Notes under the pieces: model-generated
The model's database searches: none
What the model was told of the DNA's origin: nothing
The model's input: the letters and a program-made list of their open reading frames with translations, nothing else
From: Bacteroidota bacterium
Lineage (GTDB): Bacteria; Bacteroidota; Bacteroidia; Sphingobacteriales; Sphingobacteriaceae
NCBI GenBank assembly: GCA_023450085.1
Contig: JAEXHI010000030.1
Coordinates: 1-64,000, forward strand
Length of the DNA stretch: 64,000 nucleotides
Direction: 5' to 3'
Translations under genes and position numbers: made by a program
Shown here: piece after piece, positions 25,565-35,006 of the stretch
Layout: the number at the start of each line of letters is the position of its first letter
Position numbering within the stretch: the first letter of the stretch is position 1

Positions 25565-26767
25565 TTATCTCCCAAATCTAAAAAAATAAGCCAAGGGATC
25601 TATTTCATTTTGTAGCATTCCCACAATCATATTGGCCCCTATAACCGAAAATGTAATTCCGTTACCTCCAAATCCCAAGCAAAAATAACTGTTTGGGAAT
25701 TTGGGGTGAGGACCAATATAAGGCAGCCCATCCTTTGTTTCACCAAAGGTACCGCACCAAGCAAAATCCGGAATAAAGTCAATATTAGGCATCAGCTTAT
25801 GGATAGACTTTAAAAGCTTCCCTTCTTTTTTATTCAACAAAGCATCCCTTAATATCGGATTTTTAAAATTTTCATCTTCACCACCTATTAAAACACGGTG
25901 ATCTGCAGTGCTCCGCATATACAGATACGGTTCATCAGTGTTCCAAAAAAGCGTGTCGTATATTGCCGAAGTAGCTCCGTTCATGTGTTCGCTAACAATA
26001 GCATAGGTACTTTTTAAGTTTACTATTTTCTCTGGAATGAGCTTTGCGCTCTCATACCCGGTACAATAAATAACTTTTTTTGCCCTGATTTTAGAACCCT
26101 TATCTACTTCTACCAGCACCTCATCTTTTAGGTATTTTACTTTCTTCAGCTCGGTTTTATCAAAAATTGCCAAACCTCTTTCGTGGTTATAGGACAATAA
26201 TTCGTGGGCCAATTTAAAAGCATCTACGCTGGCTCCATCTGCCGACAGGATTCCTGCTTCCGATTGCAAATCATAGTCAGCTTGAATTTGCTTTTTCTCT
26301 AGCCAAGTAACATCAAAGCCAGCTTTTAGTCTTTTCTCAAATTCCAATTTCAGCCACTTTATATCTTTTGTATTTCCAGTGAAGTAAAGTGATTTTTTGG
26401 CTTCAAAGCCTGCTTCAGACTTAATCTCCTCAGTAATTTTCTTCAACTCCCAAATGGAGTTTCTACAAGCTTTATAGCTGGCCACAGCACCTACTTCTCC
26501 TATTAATTTCTCTAATTGATATAAGGGCACATCAATTTCATATTGCAGCATTGACGTAGTTGCCGAAGTACTTCCGTTGGCAACTTCCCGCTTATCGATA
26601 AGCACCGTATTGAAGCCCTCTGCCACGCAAGCATGCGCCATTAATGCCCCAGTAATACCAGCCCCAACAATTAAAACATCACAAACCGTGTCTTTTCTTA
26701 AAGAGGGATACGCATTTAAAATACCATTGTTAACTAGCCAATAAGGCTCATTAGATCTGATGTCCAT
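25565..26767 (-). CDS. FAD-dependent oxidoreductase of the DAO family
   Basis: This flavoprotein has 400 residues from the ATG at 26767, where the family-typical MDIRSNEPYWLVNNGILNAY begins. Upstream Met codons only add unrelated sequence. The FAD-binding motif is VCDVLIVGAGITGALMAHA. Other DAO-family features are ANGSTSATTSMLQY and a late FGGNGITFSVIGANM near the isoalloxazine. It would oxidise an amine or amino acid, but the substrate is not evident. The Rieske tail found in some relatives is absent. It is divergent from the iron-uptake receptors. Confidence 0.82.
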   Translation of the reverse strand: MDIRSNEPYWLVNNGILNAYPSLRKDTVCDVLIVGAGITGALMAHACVAEGFNTVLIDKREVANGSTSATTSMLQYEIDVPLYQLEKLIGEVGAVASYKACRNSIWELKKITEEIKSEAGFEAKKSLYFTGNTKDIKWLKLEFEKRLKAGFDVTWLEKKQIQADYDLQSEAGILSADGASVDAFKLAHELLSYNHERGLAIFDKTELKKVKYLKDEVLVEVDKGSKIRAKKVIYCTGYESAKLIPEKIVNLKSTYAIVSEHMNGATSAIYDTLFWNTDEPYLYMRSTADHRVLIGGEDENFKNPILRDALLNKKEGKLLKSIHKLMPNIDFIPDFAWCGTFGETKDGLPYIGPHPKFPNSYFCLGFGGNGITFSVIGANMIVGMLQNEIDPLAYFFRFGR

Positions 26768-26878
26768 CTTGTTGTTTTGGGTATAAACAGCAACAACAGC
26801 CATAAGTTTTTCAGTCGCTATACAATTCCAAAATTCTTTTGTAATTAAAACTTTACGTTCTATATTTGTCACAATTTA

Positions 26879-26893
26879 TATTTAATCTAAATA
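26879..26893. promoter_or_regulatory. Palindrome upstream of the siderophore receptors
   Basis: TATTTA-ATC-TAAATA is a perfect 6-bp dyad about 100 bases before the first receptor. It contains the half-site TCTAAA that also occurs in the stronger dyad at 33972-33994, so it is a candidate iron-regulator site. The high AT content makes chance dyads likely. Confidence 0.35.
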
Positions 26894-26995
26894 AATATTA
26901 AATATCATCATTGAACTACCCAACCAACGACGCTTTCATGGGCAGTTTAATTGTTAAGCATCGCAACATTATAACAACAACATACTCAACTCGCA

Positions 26996-29389
26996 ATGAA
27001 AAAAAACACCAGAAATCTACTAACCGTCTTACTGCTTTTGTTCCATTTTGTAGCATGGGCACAAAATGGAAGTATTAAAGGCCGCATCACTTCTGCCGAT
27101 GGACAACCTGCGGCTTACGTAAGCGTAGGATTAAAAAATAAACCTCAAAACACCTCTACCAACGACGACGGGACTTATACCCTTAACAAAATTAAAGCTG
27201 GCAATTATATATTAAGGGTAAGTGCGGTAGGCATTATCACCCAAGAAAAAAACATCACGCTTAGTGAGGGCCAAACTTTAGAGTTCAACTTTGTCCTTTC
27301 CGAAAACAGTCAAATCCTGAAAGAAGTATCTGTTCAAGCAAAAAAGAATGCCTATAAAATCAGCACGCCAGATAATAGTCTTCGCTTAAACCAACCTCTA
27401 TTGGAGGCAGCGCAAAACATACAAAGTGTAAGTGGCCAAGCCATTAAGGACCAACAAATCATTAGTATGAGCGATGGGGTGCTACGAAACGTGAGTGGGG
27501 CAATGCGCACGAGCCATTGGGGCGATTTATATGCAAATGTACACATGAGGGGCTCTCAAATACAAGCCATGCGTAATGGTTTCAATTTTGTGAATTCTTT
27601 TTGGGGTCCTTTAACTGAAGATATGAGCATTGTGGACCACATAGAATTTGTGAAAGGGCCTGCAGGATTCATGTTAAGCAACGGAGACCCGAGTGGGATG
27701 TACAATGTAGTCACTAAAAAACCCACTGGCTTAAACAAGGGTGAAGTTTCATTTACCTTAGGAAGCTTTGATCTTTATAGAACAACGGTTGATTTGGACC
27801 GAAAACTTACTGAAGACGGGAAGCTGCTATTTCGATTAAATGCCGCAGCACAGCAGAAAGGCTCTTTTAGACCTAACGAATCAAATGATAGATACTCTAT
27901 TGCTCCAGTAATAAGCTATCAATTAACTAAAAGCACAAAGATTACTGCGGAATATAACTTGCAAAGGGCACAAATGACTGACGTAGGCACATACTATGTC
28001 TTCTCGACTGAAGGTTACATTTCCCTGCCCCGCGAATTCACTTACGCTCCAGAAAACCTACCTAAAACCAGTATTAATGACCATTCGGTATTCTTAAATC
28101 TTACCCAAAACATTGGTGAAAAATGGAAAATTACTGCGCAAACTGCGTATAGTAAATATTTGCAAACTGGTTCTAGTTTATGGCCTGCAGATGTACTTAC
28201 GAATGGAAACGTGATTAGAAGCGTAGGGATTTGGGACGCAGAAAGCACGATGAAACTCGGCCAGATTTTTATTAACGGCGAAATGAAAACTGGAGGCGTC
28301 AAACATCGTATTTTAGCAGGATTTGATATAGGTAAAAAAGATTACATGGCAGATTGGGGACAGTCACATCCTCTGGACTTACCATCTGCGCCTTTCAACA
28401 TGTACCATCCAAACCTAGGATACCCTCCAAACGGCTTCCCTAATTTCGACAGGACGACAAGTTTAGAAGCACGTGCTATCGCAGCGGGTGGAACTATGGG
28501 GCAAAAATATACCGGCGGTTATTTGCAAGATGAATTAGGTTTCTTTGACAACCGTGCACGTCTAACATTAGCCGCTCGTTACACCAAAGCAAGTCAATAT
28601 CAATGGGGAGGAACCTCTTATAGTGCAAATAAACTAACTCCCCGAATTGGTCTAAGTGTATCTCTAGACAGAAATACGTCAGTATACGGAGTATATGACC
28701 AAGCATTTTTACCGCAAAGCGGGAAACTTAAAGACGGAGGAAAAATAAAGCCAATTACTGGCTCCAATATGGAAGTTGGTTTTAAAAGGGATTGGGCAGA
28801 CGGTAAGTGGAATACGACACTATCATTATACCGTATACTTAAAGAAAATGAGTTGACTGCAGATATTGAAGATCCAACTTTTACTTACAGCGTTATTTTA
28901 GGTGAAAAAGTAGCAAAAGGTATAGAATTCGACATTAAAGGTGAATTAACAAAAGGATTATCATTAATTGCCAATTACGCTTACACCGACGCAAAAATCA
29001 CTTCAGCTTTCCCTAATTCTGGCTTTGCCAATGGTGATTTAGTTCCCGGCTATGCCAAACATACGACCAATGCTTGGCTAAGCTATACTGTACAAACTGG
29101 CTTCCTCAAAGATTTTGGGCTTAATGCTGGTGTAACCTACTTAAAAGATAGAACATCCTTTTCATATAGCGCAACAAATCCAGAACATAACATGGCTGAT
29201 TATACGAAAGTAGATGCTGGACTATTTTGGTCTAAAGGACCAATTAAAGTTACAGCAAACGTCTTCAACTTACTTGATGAGTACTTATATATTGGCGACT
29301 ATTACACCGGCTATTTCAGCAATAACGTTTACTCTTGGCAAGCAGAAGCTCCTCGTAACTATCGTTTCAGTATTGCTTATAAATTCTAA
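26996..29389 (+). CDS. TonB-dependent siderophore receptor, first of a pair
   Basis: This 797-residue outer-membrane receptor has a signal peptide ending at AWAQ and a carboxypeptidase-like regulatory domain (NGSIKGRITSADGQPAAYVS to about residue 100). The plug domain has the marker DHIEFVKGPAGFMLSNGDPS, and the 22-strand barrel ends in RFSIAYKF with terminal Phe. The sequence is FhuA/FpvA-like, so it should take up a ferric siderophore using TonB energy. The stop overlaps the next start by one base, so the pair is translationally coupled. The N-terminal 100 residues closely resemble those of the second receptor. Confidence 0.9.
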   Translation: MKKNTRNLLTVLLLLFHFVAWAQNGSIKGRITSADGQPAAYVSVGLKNKPQNTSTNDDGTYTLNKIKAGNYILRVSAVGIITQEKNITLSEGQTLEFNFVLSENSQILKEVSVQAKKNAYKISTPDNSLRLNQPLLEAAQNIQSVSGQAIKDQQIISMSDGVLRNVSGAMRTSHWGDLYANVHMRGSQIQAMRNGFNFVNSFWGPLTEDMSIVDHIEFVKGPAGFMLSNGDPSGMYNVVTKKPTGLNKGEVSFTLGSFDLYRTTVDLDRKLTEDGKLLFRLNAAAQQKGSFRPNESNDRYSIAPVISYQLTKSTKITAEYNLQRAQMTDVGTYYVFSTEGYISLPREFTYAPENLPKTSINDHSVFLNLTQNIGEKWKITAQTAYSKYLQTGSSLWPADVLTNGNVIRSVGIWDAESTMKLGQIFINGEMKTGGVKHRILAGFDIGKKDYMADWGQSHPLDLPSAPFNMYHPNLGYPPNGFPNFDRTTSLEARAIAAGGTMGQKYTGGYLQDELGFFDNRARLTLAARYTKASQYQWGGTSYSANKLTPRIGLSVSLDRNTSVYGVYDQAFLPQSGKLKDGGKIKPITGSNMEVGFKRDWADGKWNTTLSLYRILKENELTADIEDPTFTYSVILGEKVAKGIEFDIKGELTKGLSLIANYAYTDAKITSAFPNSGFANGDLVPGYAKHTTNAWLSYTVQTGFLKDFGLNAGVTYLKDRTSFSYSATNPEHNMADYTKVDAGLFWSKGPIKVTANVFNLLDEYLYIGDYYTGYFSNNVYSWQAEAPRNYRFSIAYKF

Positions 29390-31821
29390 TGATGAGAACT
29401 GCTAACTTAAAATTTTTGATTTCGACGATTTCATTATTCGTCCTTTCACTTACGGCCTTAGCCCAACAAACAGGATCGATAAAAGGTCAGATTATTTCTA
29501 CCGATAACCATCCCGTATCGTACATCAGCATAGGTTTAAAGAACAGACCCGAAAACACTACCTCTAAAGAAGATGGCTCCTATCTCTTAACCAAGATAAA
29601 AGCAGGTTCTTATGTTTTAAGAGTAAGCGGTGTGGGTATTGCCGCTCAAGAAAAAAGTGTAACGGTTATTGCAGGGCAAACCGTAGAAGTAGATTTCAAA
29701 TTGACCGAAACAAATGAAGTATTACAAGAAGTAACCATTTCTTCTAAAAACAAGAACAAGGAGCAAAACACCATTGCCAAAATGCCTTTAAAGAATCTGG
29801 AAAACCCTCAGGTTTATTCTTCGGTATCAGCAGATCTGATCAAAGAGCAGGGCATTGTTAATTATGATGATGCTTTAAGAAATGTTCCTGGCATTTCCAG
29901 AACTTGGGAATCAACGGGTAGAGGAGGCGATGGAGCTTCTTATTTCGCTTTACGTGGTTTCGAAGCACAAACAAGTGTGATCAATGGGCTTCCGGGCTTA
30001 ACCAGTGGAAACTTAGACCCTGCAAATGTTCAGGAAATTCAAGTGGTAAAAGGACCATCGGCTACGTTATTCGGCGGTGGATTTTATGCCTATGGAGGAT
30101 TCATCAACACCATCACCAAAAAGCCTTATTACAACTTTGGCGGTGAGGTAGCTTACAATATCGGCAGTTTTGGTTTGCACAGAATTACCGCTGACGTGAA
30201 TACCCCTTTAAGTAAAAAAGAGAAAATCGCTTTGCGTTTAAACGCTGCACTTCACAAAGAAGATAGTTTTCAAGATGCCGGCTTTAGAAAAGCGTTATAC
30301 ATTGCCCCTACCTTGGCTTATGAGGTGAATGATAGACTTTCTCTGAATATCATGGCCGAAATATTAGAAGAGAAAAGAGCTGTAGCGCCAATTTTCTTTA
30401 ACTCGGATAGAAGTAGTCCTTTAGACTTCAGAAACATTTCGGAACTGAATTTAAATTATAACTTGTCGTTTACCAATAATGACCTAACGATTAAAAACCC
30501 TAGGAAGAATTTACAAGCGGTAGGTATTTACAAAATCAATGAGCAATGGACTTCCCAAACGGCTGTATCTTTAGGCAGTACAAAAGCTGATGGCATTTAC
30601 TCCTACATTTGGGATGATGCCGCTGGCGATAACATATTTCAGCAATATTTCAACCGTCAAAACCAAACTACCAAAACCATTGACATTCAGCAGAACTTCA
30701 ACGGCGACTTTAAAATCGGCAACTTAAGAAACCGTCTGTTAGTAGGTTTAGACTATTTCCGCAGAAAAGTAGAAAGTGCGGGATCTGGTTGGGCTGTAGC
30801 TAGAAATGTAACCCCACAAGGTCAGTATTACGATTATACTACAGGAGCATCAATTCCTGCCAGTCAGCTATCCAAAGCTTATGTGGATCAAATACTAGCT
30901 GCCTCTACTGCTCCCGACCCTACCGAAATCGTAAATAGTTCGGCCAGTGCTTATGCTTCAAACATAATGAACTTAAGTGAAAAATTTTTGGTAATGGCTA
31001 GCTTAAGGGCCGATTACTTTGATTCGAAAGGTGAAGTAAACAATCCTGACGATGACTACAACCAGTTTGTACTCTCTCCAAAGTTTGGCTTGATTTACCA
31101 GCCTGTAAAAGATAAAGTTTCTCTTTTTGCCAATTATATGAATGCTTTTTTTAACGTGGCACCACAAGAAGTGTTCGATGATAATCAGGTAAGTCTAGGC
31201 GTCAAGTCTTTCAAACCAGAAAGAGCTAATCAATGGGAATTGGGAGCGAAGTTAAACTTGCTTTCGAATAAATTATTCGCGACTGTTTCTTACTACGATA
31301 TCAAGGTAGCCAATAGGGTTTTCTTTACTACCACCAGTGCCGTACAAGGCGGAAAAACCGGAAGCAAGGGATTTGAGATAGAGCTTAGTGCAAACCCGTT
31401 AGCTAACCTGAGTTTAATTGGAGGATTTAGCCACGGAAAAATCCAAGTTTTAACTGGCAACTCTGGCCTTCCAAATGATTTTTACAACCAAGTAGGCAGT
31501 GCTCCAGGCGGACAAGGCCCTCAAACCTTGGCAAACTTTTGGGCTAACTATAAATTCGCCAATGGCACTTTAAAAGGATTAGGCATTGGTGTTGGCGGAA
31601 ATTATGCTGGTGTTTACAAAGTTATTGACAACAGTATTACTGGAGTATTTAAAATTCCAAGCTATGCTTTATTAAACGCAAGCCTATCATACGACACTAA
31701 ATATTTTAGGGTTTCATGTACAGCAAACAACATCACCAACGAAGAGTATTACATCGGATACTGGTCTGTAAACCCACAAAAACCTAGAAATTTTGTATCA
31801 AGTATTTCTTATAAATTCTAA
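29389..31821 (+). CDS. TonB-dependent siderophore receptor, second of a pair
   Basis: This 810-residue outer-membrane receptor has a signal peptide ending near LAQQ and a regulatory domain (TGSIKGQIISTDNHPVSYIS) similar to its neighbour. The plug has NVQEIQVVKGPSATLFGGG, and the barrel closes with FVSSISYKF. The barrel differs markedly from that of the first receptor, so the two likely recognise different siderophores after an old tandem duplication or assembly. A DUF4198 gene begins 4 bases downstream, making a tight operon. Confidence 0.9.
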   Translation: MMRTANLKFLISTISLFVLSLTALAQQTGSIKGQIISTDNHPVSYISIGLKNRPENTTSKEDGSYLLTKIKAGSYVLRVSGVGIAAQEKSVTVIAGQTVEVDFKLTETNEVLQEVTISSKNKNKEQNTIAKMPLKNLENPQVYSSVSADLIKEQGIVNYDDALRNVPGISRTWESTGRGGDGASYFALRGFEAQTSVINGLPGLTSGNLDPANVQEIQVVKGPSATLFGGGFYAYGGFINTITKKPYYNFGGEVAYNIGSFGLHRITADVNTPLSKKEKIALRLNAALHKEDSFQDAGFRKALYIAPTLAYEVNDRLSLNIMAEILEEKRAVAPIFFNSDRSSPLDFRNISELNLNYNLSFTNNDLTIKNPRKNLQAVGIYKINEQWTSQTAVSLGSTKADGIYSYIWDDAAGDNIFQQYFNRQNQTTKTIDIQQNFNGDFKIGNLRNRLLVGLDYFRRKVESAGSGWAVARNVTPQGQYYDYTTGASIPASQLSKAYVDQILAASTAPDPTEIVNSSASAYASNIMNLSEKFLVMASLRADYFDSKGEVNNPDDDYNQFVLSPKFGLIYQPVKDKVSLFANYMNAFFNVAPQEVFDDNQVSLGVKSFKPERANQWELGAKLNLLSNKLFATVSYYDIKVANRVFFTTTSAVQGGKTGSKGFEIELSANPLANLSLIGGFSHGKIQVLTGNSGLPNDFYNQVGSAPGGQGPQTLANFWANYKFANGTLKGLGIGVGGNYAGVYKVIDNSITGVFKIPSYALLNASLSYDTKYFRVSCTANNITNEEYYIGYWSVNPQKPRNFVSSISYKF

Positions 31822-31825
31822 AACA

Positions 31826-32530
31826 ATGAAAAAGATTTTAACCCTATTATTATTTGTAGCCATCGCTGCTACCAGTTACGGACACGCTTTATGGATTGAA
31901 ACTACCACTAATGGCAAAAAAGGTGTCGCACAAAAAGTGAAAGTTTTCTTTGGCGAATACGGTTCAAAGGAAATCGATTCAGCTGCAAAATGGTACAGCA
32001 ACCTGAAAGAGTTTAAATTAGTGCTCACCTCGCCAAATGGCAGCAAGCAAGAATTAAAAACAAAAGCAGGAGCATTCCATTACGAAGCTGATTTTACACC
32101 TACTCAGGATGGACAATATACCCTTTCTATTGTTCACCATGTAAAAGATCTTTACGAAAATGCCAAAATCGACTATTATGCCTTGGCCAATGTTTTTGTA
32201 GGTAAAGCAACCTTAACCAACCAATTGGGGAAAGACGTAACTTTAAGCATAACACCCAGCCAAACTACTTTTGTAGCAGGCAAAGAAAGTTCGCATTTGG
32301 TAAAATTGGACCAAGCTACTTTTAAAAGCCAAAAGCTAACGGTAATTGGACCAGAAAAGAAAAGTGAAACTATAGAAACCAACGCTAACGGCTTACTTAA
32401 TTTTACTCCTAAGCAAAAAGGCACGTATTTCTTAGAAGCTTTTCATGAGGAAAAGAAATCAGGAAGCCAAGCAGGCAAAAACTATGATAAGATTTGGCAT
32501 GTGGTGACCTACACTCGCCAAGCGCTTTAA
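31826..32530 (+). CDS. DUF4198 periplasmic protein
   Basis: This 234-residue protein, from the ATG at 31826, has a signal peptide ending at YGHA, so the mature form starts HALWIETT. That is typical of DUF4198/NikM-like periplasmic proteins thought to bind metals or assist TonB-dependent uptake. Two beta-sandwich halves are visible, the first ending near YALANVFVGK. It follows the receptors by 4 bases, and a hairpin follows it. The metal or partner is not shown; an iron role is inferred from the operon. Confidence 0.78.
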   Translation: MKKILTLLLFVAIAATSYGHALWIETTTNGKKGVAQKVKVFFGEYGSKEIDSAAKWYSNLKEFKLVLTSPNGSKQELKTKAGAFHYEADFTPTQDGQYTLSIVHHVKDLYENAKIDYYALANVFVGKATLTNQLGKDVTLSITPSQTTFVAGKESSHLVKLDQATFKSQKLTVIGPEKKSETIETNANGLLNFTPKQKGTYFLEAFHEEKKSGSQAGKNYDKIWHVVTYTRQAL

Positions 32531-32550
32531 AAACTAACATACAAATAGCT

Positions 32551-32579
32551 AAACCAGCCATGTTTAACGTGGTTGGTTT
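32551..32579 (+). terminator. Imperfect hairpin between DUF4198 and PepSY genes
   Basis: AAACCAGCCATG (32551-32562) pairs with CGTGGTTGGTTT (32568-32579) using wobble pairs and is followed by a T-rich tract. It may partly end the receptor operon before the PepSY gene. Confidence 0.5.
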
Positions 32580-32594
32580 ATTTTGTTATACAAG

Positions 32595-33776
32595 ATGACT
32601 TTAAACAAAACAAAAACTAAGAAATCTAAAAAGTCGGTTTTTCGCAGAATTAGCGATTGGCTACATTTATGGCTGGGTATTGGCGCAGGTGTAATGGTGG
32701 TTTTTATTGCCTTAACGGGATGTATTTATGTTTTTCAGGCAGAAATTACCAACCTCATTTATGGGAAGCAGCTTTTTGTGGAAGTACCAAAAAATGCCAA
32801 ACCACTTCCGTTGAGCGTATTGAAAAACAATGCCCAAAAAGCTCTGGGAGATAAATCAATCAGCTTCATTTCCACCTATCCCAATCCTGAAAAAACCTGG
32901 GAATTTGGCACCTACAAAGGAGGAGACCCTAATGCATTTTGGTATTTCGATGGACTAGAATACTACGATAATGCCAACGTAAACCCATATACCGGCGAAG
33001 TCACCAAAATTACGCACTACAAATATGAGTTTTTCAACGTAGTGAAGATGCTGCATTGGAGTTTATTAATTAACCATCCCATTGGTCAGCAAATTATTGG
33101 TTGGTCTACCATCATTTTTGTAATTCTATTAATTACGGGCATGATTCACTGGTGGCCCAAAAACCTTAAGAAATCAAACGTTGATAAGAGCTTCAAGATA
33201 AAATGGACTGCAAAGTTCAAGCGTCTTAATTACGATTTGCACAACGTCCCAGGATTTTATGCTTTACTTATTTCGCTCACTTTGGCATTAACCGGTTTAG
33301 TATGGGCGTTTCAATGGTTTCAAGGCACTGTTTATGCTGTTGCTTCGCTAAGTGTTACTCCACCGGAATTAAAAACCTTCAAATCAGACACTTTACAAAT
33401 AGCTTCTAAAAACGGAATTGATATTGCGTTTGAAAAGGCGAAAGCATTGTATCCTGAAGCCAAGAAGATTGCCGTTGGTCCAGCATCAACTAATGATGGT
33501 GTGATTTACGCTTACGCCTACAAAGGCGAAGAAACGTACTACGATTCTAACGACATGCAATTTGATCAATACAGTGGTAAACTTTTAGATAATCGCAGCT
33601 ACAAGGCTAAAAACGCAGGTGAAAGATTAATTGGGATGAACTACGATATCCATGTGGGAGCCATATTAGGTTTGCCTGGAAAAATTATGGCTTTTTGTGC
33701 CAGCTTAATCGCCGCTTCTTTGCCTATCACTGGATTTATAATTTGGTGGGGAAGAAGGAAAAAATCGAAAAGCTAA
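32595..33776 (+). CDS. PepSY-associated membrane protein, likely siderophore-iron reductase
   Basis: This 393-residue inner-membrane protein starts at the ATG at 32595; a TTG four codons upstream is the alternative. After a Lys-rich tail it has a first helix (GIGAGVMVVFIALTGCIYVF), a periplasmic PepSY-type domain, two or more central helices (IIFVILLITGMIHWW, GFYALLISLTLALTGLVWAF) and a last helix. Paired His residues at HWSLLINHP, MIHWWP and DLHNVPG fit haem binding. Relatives beside TonB receptors reduce ferric siderophores (FoxB, PiuB class). It follows the receptor operon after 64 bases and a hairpin. Confidence 0.82.
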   Translation: MTLNKTKTKKSKKSVFRRISDWLHLWLGIGAGVMVVFIALTGCIYVFQAEITNLIYGKQLFVEVPKNAKPLPLSVLKNNAQKALGDKSISFISTYPNPEKTWEFGTYKGGDPNAFWYFDGLEYYDNANVNPYTGEVTKITHYKYEFFNVVKMLHWSLLINHPIGQQIIGWSTIIFVILLITGMIHWWPKNLKKSNVDKSFKIKWTAKFKRLNYDLHNVPGFYALLISLTLALTGLVWAFQWFQGTVYAVASLSVTPPELKTFKSDTLQIASKNGIDIAFEKAKALYPEAKKIAVGPASTNDGVIYAYAYKGEETYYDSNDMQFDQYSGKLLDNRSYKAKNAGERLIGMNYDIHVGAILGLPGKIMAFCASLIAASLPITGFIIWWGRRKKSKS

Positions 33777-33839
33777 TCATAATTTTTGTTATACGTACGT
33801 CTTTGCTAAGGCTTGCAATGTACAGCTCCACCACCTAAC

Positions 33840-33883
33840 ACTTTGACCATCTTTCTATATACTCGATAAAAGATGGTCAAAGT
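33840..33883. repeat. Perfect 15-bp inverted repeat
   Basis: Arms 33840-33854 (ACTTTGACCATCTTT) and 33869-33883 pair perfectly around a 14-base loop, 63 bases after the PepSY stop. No U-run follows, so it could be a terminator variant, an operator or a small RNA structure. Confidence 0.6.
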
Positions 33884-33971
33884 CTCCTCTAGGCTTTACC
33901 CTAACAATCCTTTTATTTAGAATAATTAAAAATAATTTGCTTATCAGGATTATTGATTGTTAATTTGCATC

Positions 33972-33994
33972 TGTTTAGAACAAGTCTAAACAGT
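33972..33994. promoter_or_regulatory. Strong dyad upstream of the DUF6607 gene
   Basis: CTGTTTAGA-ACAAG-TCTAAACAG is a perfect 9-bp dyad 17 bases before the start codon. Its size and shape fit a repressor operator such as a Fur- or DtxR-type iron regulator. A TTTAGAATAATTAAA stretch lies about 50 bases upstream. Confidence 0.5.
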
Positions 33995-34011
33995 GTTATA
34001 AATATAAGAAT

Positions 34012-34935
34012 ATGAAGAAAATACAACTATTAGCAGCCTTATTATTGTGTAGCGCCTTTGCTTTTGCCCAAAACAAGTTGGAGCAAGATCGTAACGCCAT
34101 TAAATCATTGGCAGGCTTCTATAAAGTTACTTTTAACTATGCAGAAACCTTTTCTCCAGATGATGATTACAAATTTCACGACAGACATCGTTCATCAGCT
34201 AAGGAAATTGCCATCATTGTAGAAGATTCTCCTAAAAAAATCGTGATCCAGCACCTTTTGGTAATGAGAGGCGATAGCATGATCATTAAACACTGGCGTG
34301 AGGATTGGACTTATGAAGATCCAAAAATCTTAGCTTTTGATAAAGAAGACACTTGGAAAAGCGTAACGTTAAAACCCGAAGAATATAAAGGTAAATGGAC
34401 TCAAAAAGTTTTCCAAGTAGATGACAGTCCACGTTACCAAGCGATTGGTAGCTGGGTACATGTTGATGGCAGATCACAATGGTTAAGCTATTCAGACTCT
34501 CCACTTCCACGTCGTGAGCATACTGAACGTAACGATTACAATGTATTGAACCGTCGTAACTTTGTATACATCACCCCTACTGGATGGATGTTTGAACAAG
34601 ACAACAAAAAAATCGTTCGTGCTCCTGGTGCAAAAGATAAATTAATTGCCCAAGAAAAAGGTTTAGAGGAGTTTGTAAAAACAGACCCAAAATCATTTGG
34701 TTATGCACAAGAGTGGTGGAAAAAGAACGAAGGTTTCTGGAAAGATGCCCGTGATATTTGGGACAACGTATTTGCGAACAACAGCACTATTAAATTAGCG
34801 CCTAAAGTAGATAACAAACTACTTTACGAAAAATTCTTCGCTGCTAATGCTCAATCGGTAAAAGAAAACTGGACTTCTGCTAAAAACAAAGAAGAGATTA
34901 CCAAAATCATCAATGCTTATTTAGTGAAAGGATAA
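34012..34935 (+). CDS. DUF6607 family secreted protein
   Basis: This 307-residue protein has a signal peptide ending at FAFAQ. The mature sequence, with FYKVTFNYAETFSPDDDYKFHDRHRS, an acidic-aromatic segment HWREDWTYEDP and LPRREHTERNDYNVLNRRN, fits the Bacteroidota DUF6607 family, whose function is unknown. Many His, Asp and Trp residues lie in the first 200 positions. It sits downstream of the siderophore receptor and PepSY genes but has its own upstream dyad, so it may be an iron-regulated single gene. A terminator follows at 34955. Confidence 0.75.
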   Translation: MKKIQLLAALLLCSAFAFAQNKLEQDRNAIKSLAGFYKVTFNYAETFSPDDDYKFHDRHRSSAKEIAIIVEDSPKKIVIQHLLVMRGDSMIIKHWREDWTYEDPKILAFDKEDTWKSVTLKPEEYKGKWTQKVFQVDDSPRYQAIGSWVHVDGRSQWLSYSDSPLPRREHTERNDYNVLNRRNFVYITPTGWMFEQDNKKIVRAPGAKDKLIAQEKGLEEFVKTDPKSFGYAQEWWKKNEGFWKDARDIWDNVFANNSTIKLAPKVDNKLLYEKFFAANAQSVKENWTSAKNKEEITKIINAYLVKG

Positions 34936-34954
34936 TTCCTTTTAGCTATAGATC

Positions 34955-35002
34955 AAAATGCTTTGTGCACACAAATTTATATCTTGTGGCACAAAGCATT
35001 TT
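34955..35002 (+). terminator. Terminator after DUF6607, just before the next start
   Basis: Arms 34955-34968 and 34989-35002 form a perfect 14-bp stem that begins AAAATGCTTT. A further 5-bp inner stem is possible. The T-rich side runs to 5 bases before the M28 start codon at 35007. Confidence 0.7.
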
Positions 35003-35006
35003 TGTT

